This document shows positions 17,739-27,300 of a stretch of DNA of 64,000 nt, one piece after another. Positions within the stretch are counted from its first letter, which is position 1; each line of letters starts with the position of its first letter. A program made the position numbers and the translations under genes. Source of the stretch: CAWIDU01 sp963835055 (lineage in GTDB: Bacteria > Patescibacteriota > Saccharimonadia > Saccharimonadales > UBA4665); contig CAWIDU010000001.1 of assembly GCA_963835055.1 (NCBI GenBank), positions 372,001-436,000 on the forward strand, read 5' to 3'. The notes below the pieces were generated by a model. The model ran no database searches, was not told where the DNA came from, and saw only the letters and a list, made by a program, of their open reading frames with translations.

Positions 17739-17765
17739 AAAAATTGAGTAGTGCAAATCAACGTC
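17739..17765 (+). other. 5' arm of 16S rRNA processing stem (pairs with 19519-19545)
   Basis: The 27-nt segment AAAAATTGAGTAGTGCAAAT plus CAACGTC is complementary to 19519-19545 at 25 of 27 positions. The two arms bracket the 16S gene and would form the long duplex normally cut by RNase III. It shows that pre-16S is matured as its own unit. Confidence 0.85.
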
Positions 17766-17856
17766 AGTTCATTAGCCCCTTTAGAGGTCATGAATTGTTT
17801 TAAATAAGTCAGTGTAGCATTCGGCCACATGTTTCGACTGAAGTATAGATCAAATT

Positions 17857-19370
<1,514 letters not shown>

Positions 19371-19518
19371 CTAGGGAGAAAACTAGCACGCAGATCGAGC
19401 AATCACTGTGGAGCTAGGTCGATCTTGGTAGATTGTTAAATCAGTACTGACAATTTACATTCCTCAAAGCTTTCTTCGGCGTAATGGGCAAGATATCAGT
19501 TCTGTAAACGATGAATTC

Positions 19519-19545
19519 GACGTTGATATGCACTACTCAGTTTTT
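19519..19545 (+). other. 3' arm of 16S rRNA processing stem
   Basis: Complementary to 17739-17765 (25 of 27 positions). It lies about 150 nt past the mature 16S end and directly before the terminator hairpin. Confidence 0.85.
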
Positions 19546-19557
19546 AAACTGAATTTC

Positions 19558-19590
19558 AAAAGAGCGCCATGCGAGAGGGCTCTTTTTTAT
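19558..19590 (+). terminator. Terminator of the 16S rRNA unit
   Basis: AAAAGAGC (19558-19565) pairs with GCTCTTTT (19579-19586), followed by a T-run. This ends the 16S transcript before any tRNA or 23S sequence. Confidence 0.8.
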
Positions 19591-19622
19591 TTGCTTGAGA
19601 GTTGTTGTGCTATCATCAGCTG

Positions 19623-19844
19623 ATGTTGTTTGAGAAACTTGCCCGGATAGGTGACCTTACGGGTCTTGCTGCGCCTTATGTGCCCGAAATCCCGGCACGC
19701 TTACTCGCGGGGCCAGAAATGCCGGAAGCCAGCCAAATAGTATCCACGCAGCCCAGCGTGGCAATCAATTATGCAGCGCGGATCATTTGCTCCATCAAAC
19801 AGCCGAATCCCCAGAACGGTGACCGCCGCGGCAAGCGCGGTTAA
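19623..19844 (+). CDS. Hypothetical small protein, 73 aa
   Basis: A short ORF beginning MLFEKLARIGDLTGLAAPYV and ending in a Gly/Arg/Lys-rich tail (NGDRRGKRG). TATCAT at 19611-19616 is 6 nt before the ATG, the same leaderless spacing seen at other genes here, which is the main argument for it. No family or motif recognised. It lies between the 16S terminator and the inverted tRNA genes. Confidence 0.4.
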   Translation: MLFEKLARIGDLTGLAAPYVPEIPARLLAGPEMPEASQIVSTQPSVAINYAARIICSIKQPNPQNGDRRGKRG

Positions 19845-19904
19845 ACGAAAAGCGTTCTTTATTAACGGAGGCGGAGATAATTCTTATCCTCGTTCGGTTT
19901 ATTA

Positions 19905-19945
19905 CGTATATATAAGAAGAAAATGACAGGGGTGGCCATCTGTTA
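19905..19945 (+). repeat. Dispersed 41-nt element, copy 1
   Basis: CGTATATATA followed by a GACAGGGGT core and CATCTGTTA. It matches 54348-54388 at 36 of 41 positions. Both copies lie in the spacer downstream of an rRNA terminator (16S here, 5S there). No function is known to me. Confidence 0.65.
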
Positions 19946-20004
19946 TTAGGAAGCAGGTAACGGGTACGGCTGTGATACAGGGGGAAGATGGAACGAAAGA
20001 GATA

Positions 20005-20081
20005 TGGTGGGCGATGAGGGACTCGAACCTCCGACCTCGTCATTATCAGTGACGCGCTCTAACCAGCTGAGCTAATCGCCC
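20005..20081 (-). tRNA. tRNA-Ile (GAT)
   Basis: On the minus strand the sequence folds as a cloverleaf: GGGCGAT acceptor, TTAGCTCAGCTGGTTAGAGC D-arm, anticodon loop CTGATAA (GAT), TTCGAGT T-loop, and an encoded CCA end. It is second in a two-tRNA minus-strand unit and points against the neighbouring 16S gene, unlike the usual 16S-Ile-Ala-23S order. Confidence 0.96.
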
Positions 20082-20106
20082 GGGTTGTTAAGAGTAGTCC
20101 GATACG

Positions 20107-20183
20107 TGGTGGAGCATATCGGATTCGAACCGATGACCCCCTGCTTGCAAAGCAGGTGCTCTAGCCAACTGAGCTAATGCCCC
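20107..20183 (-). tRNA. tRNA-Ala (TGC)
   Basis: Minus-strand cloverleaf with acceptor GGGGCAT/ATGCTCC (one G-U pair), D-arm TAGCTCAGTTGGCTAGAGC, anticodon loop TTTGCAA (TGC), T-loop TTCGAAT and an encoded CCA. It is transcribed before tRNA-Ile from the promoter at 20232-20204. Confidence 0.96.
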
Positions 20184-20203
20184 CGGTGCCAAACTACCGG
20201 CGT

Positions 20204-20232
20204 ATTTTACCCAAAAAACAGGGGAAATACAA
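20204..20232 (-). promoter_or_regulatory. Promoter of the inverted tRNA-Ala/tRNA-Ile unit
   Basis: Minus strand TTGTAT (20232-20227), a 17-nt spacer and TAAAAT (20209-20204), about 20 nt before tRNA-Ala. It shows that the tRNA pair is expressed independently of 16S. Confidence 0.7.
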
Positions 20233-20398
20233 GCCGGGGAGGTCAATAGACTGATGTAAATCATACATTGCTAATGGCAACTTATATCTGTTAAAACTTA
20301 ACATTATGAATATCGAATACATATTTGGTCTATTTCTGATCGTGGGGGCTTGGTTGGCCCCCGGATGGCAGGGGATGGTTTACAAGAGGCCAGGTTGC

Positions 20399-20404
20399 TA
20401 TAAT
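20399..20404 (+). promoter_or_regulatory. -10 box of the surface-locus lead gene
   Basis: TATAAT 10 nt before the ATG at 20415; the leader would be only about 3 nt. The -35 is not clear. Confidence 0.55.
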
Positions 20405-20414
20405 CGTAAACAGT

Positions 20415-21233
20415 ATGTCGAAGTATCGGTGTGTGCGACTAGTCATAACGGGGGTGTTTACCGGCTTCATGGCCATTGGCTGGTCGGCGGCCGCGGCGGC
20501 TTCGGCCAATATCTCGCATTCTTACCAGGCCACGGGCACTGTTACTAGCGGCGCGCTGGTCGGTCTGGACACTAGTCATAGTGGCTTCGTCCAAGAAGCT
20601 AACAGCGGTAACGGGGCACATTTGCTAGGAGTGGCCGTCGCCAATAACGATTCGCTGCTGGCCGTTGACCCGACCACTGGCCGGGTACAGGTGGCTACCA
20701 GTGGCAACGCCAATGCCCTGGTTAGCACCGTCAACGGTAGCATTAAGGTAGGTGACCCCATTGCCGTATCACCGTTCGACGGCATTGGAATGGAGGCTGA
20801 GGCTGGCGACCATATTGTCGGCCTGGCACAAACCGCCTTCAATAGCACCACCAGTGGCGCTGTCAGTCAGCAAGTAACTGATAAAAGCGGCCATAAAAGT
20901 ACCATCCAGGTTGGCTATGTCAGGGTCAGTGTGGCCATTGGCGTCGACAGCGTCAGCGGCACGACGGGGTTGAATAGCCTACAGCAATTCGCCCAGAACC
21001 TGACCGGCCACGCCGTTTCGCTGCCGCGAGTTATCCTGAGCCTGATAATTGCCATCGTAGCCTTGATAGCGCTAATGTCGCTGATCTATGCCTCGATCTA
21101 CGGCAGCATCGTCTCGATTGGCCGCAATCCGTTGGCCAAGTTCGCCGTTTTCCGCACCCTGGGCTCGATTATGGCCATGGTGGTAGTGACGGCCGGCCTG
21201 GCCGGGGCCACGATTTTTCTCCTGTTGCGCTGA
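20415..21233 (+). CDS. Exported membrane protein with a beta domain shared with the third giant protein, 272 aa
   Basis: Residues 8-31 form a signal peptide (ITGVFTGFMAIGWSAAAAASA). Residues 32-190 form a beta-rich exported domain. Two membrane helices follow near 205-230 (LSLIIAIVALIALMSLIYAS) and 248-270, with a short cytosolic loop. The exported part contains VGDPIAVSPFDGIGMEAEAG followed by a HIVGLAQ strand, which parallels the GDYLTVSSVSGVAMKA and AIGRALEAY segment near residue 3770 of the 4014-aa protein, so the same fold is probably used in both. It is the first gene of the surface locus and is intact. It may be an anchor or assembly partner of the giant proteins; that is inference. 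The start is almost leaderless. Confidence 0.75.
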   Translation: MSKYRCVRLVITGVFTGFMAIGWSAAAAASANISHSYQATGTVTSGALVGLDTSHSGFVQEANSGNGAHLLGVAVANNDSLLAVDPTTGRVQVATSGNANALVSTVNGSIKVGDPIAVSPFDGIGMEAEAGDHIVGLAQTAFNSTTSGAVSQQVTDKSGHKSTIQVGYVRVSVAIGVDSVSGTTGLNSLQQFAQNLTGHAVSLPRVILSLIIAIVALIALMSLIYASIYGSIVSIGRNPLAKFAVFRTLGSIMAMVVVTAGLAGATIFLLLR

Positions 21234-21288
21234 AATTGCTATCTGAAAAATTTCTGAGAAAATGCACTAAAAAAGTATTCATTTTTGC

Positions 21289-21317
21289 TTGCACTCTGTT
21301 GGTAAGGGGTTTACAAT
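21289..21317 (+). promoter_or_regulatory. Promoter of the first giant surface-protein gene
   Basis: TTGCAC (21289-21294), a 17-nt spacer and TACAAT (21312-21317). The leader to the ATG at 21368 is about 45 nt with no strong Shine-Dalgarno. Confidence 0.65.
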
Positions 21318-21367
21318 AAAAGGCGAAATCTGCACATAAAAACTCTAAAAAGTGAGCTGAAAAACAG

Positions 21368-24300
21368 ATGCCGCCGGTCCAACCTGAGGATAATAGCCTG
21401 GAACAGGCCAACCAAGCCCCCACGAGCGGGCCAGGCTTCGGAGCGGGCACAGCCGTCCAGTCGGGCCCTGTGGATAAAGTGTCCCAAACCGACCAGCGGC
21501 CGAACCTCTTTCGCTACAACCGCCGGGCGCTGTTAATCACCGGCCTAGCCATGTTGATCATTCTGCTGCTTGGGCTTGCGGCCCTCTTCCTAGGCGTTCG
21601 TCATGGCAACGGCAATACGTCCAACGACTCGCTTTCCGCTAAAGCCAATAACTACGCCGTAGCAGCTTTGCCGCTGAACGGTGTCCAGGTAAGCAGCCAA
21701 CTCCAAGTCAACAGTGCCGAACAGTTAGCTATCAATGGTCAAGTACAGCTCAATAGCGGCCTGATTCTGACGCCTGGCGGCCTACCGAAATCACCAGTGA
21801 CGGGCCAGTTTTATTACAACCAAACGACCAATACACCGTACTACTACAACGGCACGCAGTTCGTCGCTCTGAGTAGCGGCCTGCAAGGCGGCCAAGGGGC
21901 GTCCGGTGCTACTGGTGCCGCCGGAGCAGCTGGCGCGGCTGGCAAAGATGGGGCAGTCGGTGCCGCCGGCGCAGCTGGTGCTAACGGAGCCACTGGGGCC
22001 ACTGGCCCACAGGGACCGGCCGGAGCAGGTAGTTCGGCCACCCTACAGGACGCCTATGACAACTCCTCCACACCAGCTATTGTCACCACTAGCTCTCCAT
22101 CAAAGGGGATTATCTTCGGTGCCGGCGCCGGCAGTGATTCGACAGCTCTGTTCAAAGTCCAGAATGCGGCTGGGACCAGTTTGTTGAACGTAGATAGTAC
22201 GGCTGGCACTCTGACGACTACTGATCTACTGCCAAATGTGGCGGGAGGGGTGACGAGTCGCCAGAATGTCCTGACGGCGGTGAATAGCACTAGCAATGCT
22301 TCGGAAGTGAGTTCCATGGCGCTGGGCAGTGATGGCTTCAGCCGCATTGTCTACGTGAATGACACTAGCAATAATTTGGACTATGTGCGGTGCCTTGATG
22401 TTGACTGTAAATCCACTACAACTTCGACGATTGACAGTTCTGGGGATGTTGCCGGCGACCCTGTTGCTATCAGTGTTGGTTCCGACGGCTTTGCCCGGAT
22501 TGCCTATCAGCTTTTTGACAGCGGATCAAGTCTTGAAACTTTGGCCTACGCCCGATGCACTGACACCGACTGTACCAGCCCGGTGCTAACGACCATCGAC
22601 AATACTCAAAACACTGGCTATTCGATTTCCATGGCCCTTGGTAGTGACGGCTTTGCCCGCATCAGTTACGTCAGTGATAGCGGCAACTTGTATTACGCTC
22701 GCTGTACCGACGCTGACTGCAGCAGCCCAACCCTGAGTGCCATAGACGCCAGTAGTCATGCAACTGAAAATCCGAGCTCAATAGCCATCGGCTCCGACGG
22801 CTTTGCTCGCATCGCCTACCAACTCTTCGACACCGGCCTAGACTATAGCACCCTGGCCTATGCCCGATGTACTGACGCCGACTGCACCAGCCCAGTGCTA
22901 ACTACTGTAGATAATAGCCAAGATACTGGCTATAGCATCTCCATGGCCCTGGGCGCTGATGGCTTTGTTCGTACAGCTTACGTGAATAGCAGCAGCAACC
23001 TGGTCTACGCCCGCTGCACCGACGCCGATTGTACCAGCCCAGTAATTAGTACTGTTGATTCTAGCGGTGATGTAGAGCAAAACAGTACCTCCATAGCTTT
23101 CGGCTCCGACGGCTTCGCCCGGATTGCTTATGGGTTTTATGACAGCGGTTTGAACCTTTCTGTCCTAGGCTATGCCCTTTGTACTGACGCCGACTGTACC
23201 AGCCCGGTGCTAACCACCGTAGATAGCAGCACTAATACCTTCTCCCCGTCAATGGCTATCGGCAGTGACGGCTTTGCCCGGATAGGCTATTCGTCTTCTA
23301 ACGGTTCTGACGCCTTGAACTATGCTCGCTGCACTAATGTCGATTGCACCGGCGCGAAGCTGACTACTGTCGACAGTTCGAACGTTAATACCGGTTACAG
23401 CTCCATGACCCTCGGCTCCGACGGCTTCGCCCGCACGGCTTATCTTGACACGAACGGTAACTTGGACTTCGCCGTCTGCACCGACGTCAACTGCACTAGC
23501 CCCGTGCTGACGACGATTGATGGTTCCGGAAATGTCGTCGGTAATCCTGTTGCAATCAGTATTGGCTCCGACGGCTTCGCCCGCATTGCTTATCAGCTTT
23601 TCGACAGAGGGCTAGATTACAGCACGTTGGCCTATGCCCGCTGTACTGACGCCGACTGCACCAGCCCAGTGCTAACAACAGTGGACAATTCCCAGGACAC
23701 TGGGTACGGCGTTGCTATGACGCTCGGCTCCGACGGCTTCGCCCGTATCAGCTACTCCAGTAACAGCGCCAATTTATACTACGCTCGTTGTACTGACGCC
23801 GACTGTACCAGCCCGGTGATTAGCGTTGTCGATTCCAGCGGCAAGGTCAATGGTGGCGGCAGTTCCATAGCCCTCGGTTCTGACGGCTTCGCCCGTATCA
23901 GCTACATTTTGTTTAACAGTGGGCTAGGCAAGGGCGTATTAGCCTATGCCCGCTGCACCGACGCCAACTGCACCAGCCCAGTGCTGACAACCGTGGATAA
24001 CAGTGACAACATGGCCTTCCCCTCGATGACCATCGGCTCCGACGGCTTCGCCCGCATTGCTTACCTAGATATCGATAATAGCTTGTTGAAATACGCTGTC
24101 TGCAACGACGCCGATTGTACTTCCCCTACAGTTAACACCGTTGATAGTGGTGTTCAGGAGGATGCCCCTTCGCTCGCTCTTGGTTCTGATGGCTTCGCCC
24201 GCATCAGTTACGTCAAGAGCGAAAACGATGGGCAGCTGAGCTTCGCCCGCTGCACCGACGCTGATTGCACTAGCCCCATAACCAACCCAGTTACCGACGC

Positions 24301-27300
24301 CGACGGCATCGATTTCTCAAGCACTTCTCTGGCACTCGGCAGTGACGGCTTTGCCCGTATAGCCTATGCCGACACTGACGTCACTAGTCATATACAGTAT
24401 GCCGTTTGCGTTAACATTGACTGCTCAGGTACCCCGGCGCTAACAGTCGTCAATGCTGCGACCAATACTGACACCGGTTACAGTTCCATGGCTCTCGGGC
24501 CCGACGGCTTCGCCCGGACGGCTTACGTTGATAATAGCGATGACCTAGACTACGCTATCTGCACCGACGCTGACTGTAGCTCGCCAATTATTACGACCGT
24601 TGACACTTCCGGAAAGGTCAATTCGTACTATATCTCCCTTAGCATTGGTAGTGACGGCTTCGCCCGCATTGCCTACGATCTACATGATAGTAATCTCAAC
24701 CGCTGGACACTAGTCTATGCTCGTTGCACCGACACTGACTGCACCAGCCCAGTTATAACCACAGTCGATAATAGCCAGGGAACTGGCTTCAGCGTTTCCA
24801 TGGCCATTGGCAGTGACGGCTTCGCCCGCATTAGCTACATAGGCGATGATGACCACTTGTATTACGCTCGTTGTACTGACGCCGACTGTACCAGCCCGGT
24901 GATTCACACGGTTGATGTCGGCGATAACGCCAATGACGATGGCTACAATACTTCCATAGCCATCGGCTCTGACGGCTTCGCCCGGATTTCGTATGACGAT
25001 CTTGGCGGTGACCTGGTCTATGCCCGTTGTAACGACGCTGACTGTACTAGCCCGGTGGTGACAACCGTTGATAGCAGCACCAACGTGGCTGACTCTTCCA
25101 TGGCCATTGGCAGTGACGGCTTCGCCCGTATCGCCTTCGATGATTACACGAATAACCTGTTGAAATACGCCGTTTGCACCGACGCCGACTGTACTTCCCC
25201 TACAGTTAACACCGTTGATAGTGGTGTTCAGGAGGATGCCCCTTCGCTCGCCCTTGGCAGTGACGGCTTCGCCCGTATCAGCTACGTGAGAAGCGGCGGG
25301 CAACTGGCCTACGCCCTCTGTACCGACACCGACTGCACCAGTCCGACAGTCAATGCCGTCACTAGCGCCACAGGAATTGCTGTCAGCACGACTTCGTTGG
25401 CGCTGGGCAGTGACGGCTTCGCCCGGATCACTTACACCGACACTGGTGCCAGCGGCTACTTACGATACGTTCGTTGTTCAACCGCCGACTGTATGGCGAC
25501 CGAAACACTAAGTGGTACCGACATTGGCTCATCCGACTCTCGCTTCGGCCAGTTGTTTGTTGGTAACGCCAACACCCAGAAAGTGATTATCCAAGCCGCT
25601 GCCGATGGTGACGTTGCGCTTGAAGTTGATGACGCGACTGGCAATCCCACTTTAGAAATCAGAGCTGCAGACAGTAGTTTGGACGACACCTTCATTGGTT
25701 TGCAGGCTGGGCCGAACAACACCACCGGCCTAGAAAACACCGCCGTCGGCGCTAACGCCCTCGAAACTAACACTACTGGAAACAACAATACTGCCCTAGG
25801 TGCTCTGGCCCTCGAAACTAACACTACAGGCGGCAACAACACTGCTCTCGGTAATATAGCCCTCCAGGACAACACCACCGGCTATAACAACACTGCCGTC
25901 GGTTACTCGGCTCTCCAGAACAACGGTAGCGGTTATGATAACTCGGCTCTCGGCATTAATGCCCTCAATTCTAACACCACCGGTGATGAAAACGTTGCCT
26001 TCGGCGTCGATACCCTACAGTCCAACACTAGTGGTTATGACAACACCGCCATTGGCTCTGATGCGCTCCAAGACAACTCCAGCGGCTTCGGCAACACTGC
26101 TATTGGCTATGGTGTCCTCCATGGCAACAACACCGGCGAGGGTAATGTCGCCATTGGCTATTACAGCCTATCTAACAACACAAGTGGCTTCGAAAATGTC
26201 GCCATTGGCTCTGATGCACTCCAAGACAACTCCAGCGGCCACAGTAACATTGCCATTGGCTCTGCTGCCCTCCAAGAAAATGTTACTGGCAACGAAAATA
26301 TTGCTCTCGGGTTCGGTGTGCTTGATTTAAACATCAGTGGCAGTAACAATGTTGGCTTGGGTTTTCAAGCCTTAGAAAATAATGACACTGGTTTCTCCAA
26401 TGTTGCCTTCAGCTATCAGGCCCTCCAAAACAACACCACCGGCAACGACAACGTGGCTTTGGCCAGTTATGCGTTGCAAAACAACACCACCGGCGACAGG
26501 AATATTGCAATCGGCCAATATGCCCTCAACTCCAACACCACTGCCAGTGATAACATCGCTATCGGCAGCGGCGCTTTCTTCTCCAACACGACTGGCGAGG
26601 GCATAGCCATTGGTACCCAGGCACTTCACGACAACACTACTGCCAACGGAATCGCCATTGGCAACGATGCCCTTTACCACAACACCACAGGCACCTCGAA
26701 TATTGCCCTAGGTGATAATGCCCTTAACACCAACACCACCGGCTACAGCAACACCGCCATTGGTTACTCGGCTCTCCAAGCTAACACCACCGGGGCCAAC
26801 AACGGCGCCCTCGGCGTCGGTGCCCTCCAAGACAACACCACCGGTGATGAAAACGTTGCCTTCGGCGTCGATACCCTACAGTCCAACACTACCGGTTTTC
26901 GAAACATTGCCGTCGACTCCTTAGCCCTCCAAAATAACACGACTGGTAACCAAAACATTGCCCTGGGATACATAGCCCTCAACTCCAACACCACCGGTTA
27001 CAACAACAACTCCATCGGAGTCAGTACCCTCGAGAACAACACCACCGGCCACAGCAACAACGCCTTCGGAGCTGGTGCCCTCACAGACAACACGACTGGT
27101 AATGGTGACACGGGGCTGGGTGATGCAAGCGGGAGCGCCAACCAAACCGGCTCCAATGACACTTTCCTCGGCTACCAAAGCGATGTTGGCTCTGACGGTC
27201 TCCAAAACGCCACAGCCATTGGCACCTACTCCGAAGTTGACCAGAATGATAGCCTGATCCTTGGCTGTGTCGCTGGTACTAATGGCTGTACCACGACAAC

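Noticed and set aside
20306..20548. ORF starting MNIEYIFGLF on the plus strand
   Set aside because: It overlaps the start of the 272-aa exported protein in another frame and lacks a promoter or ribosome binding site; the sequence after 20415 is clearly used in the other frame.
25680..27200. Regularly repeated DNA of about 51 nt that could be mistaken for a CRISPR array
   Set aside because: The repeats are all in one open frame, vary at third positions and encode a 17-residue protein repeat; there are no unique spacers or cas genes.
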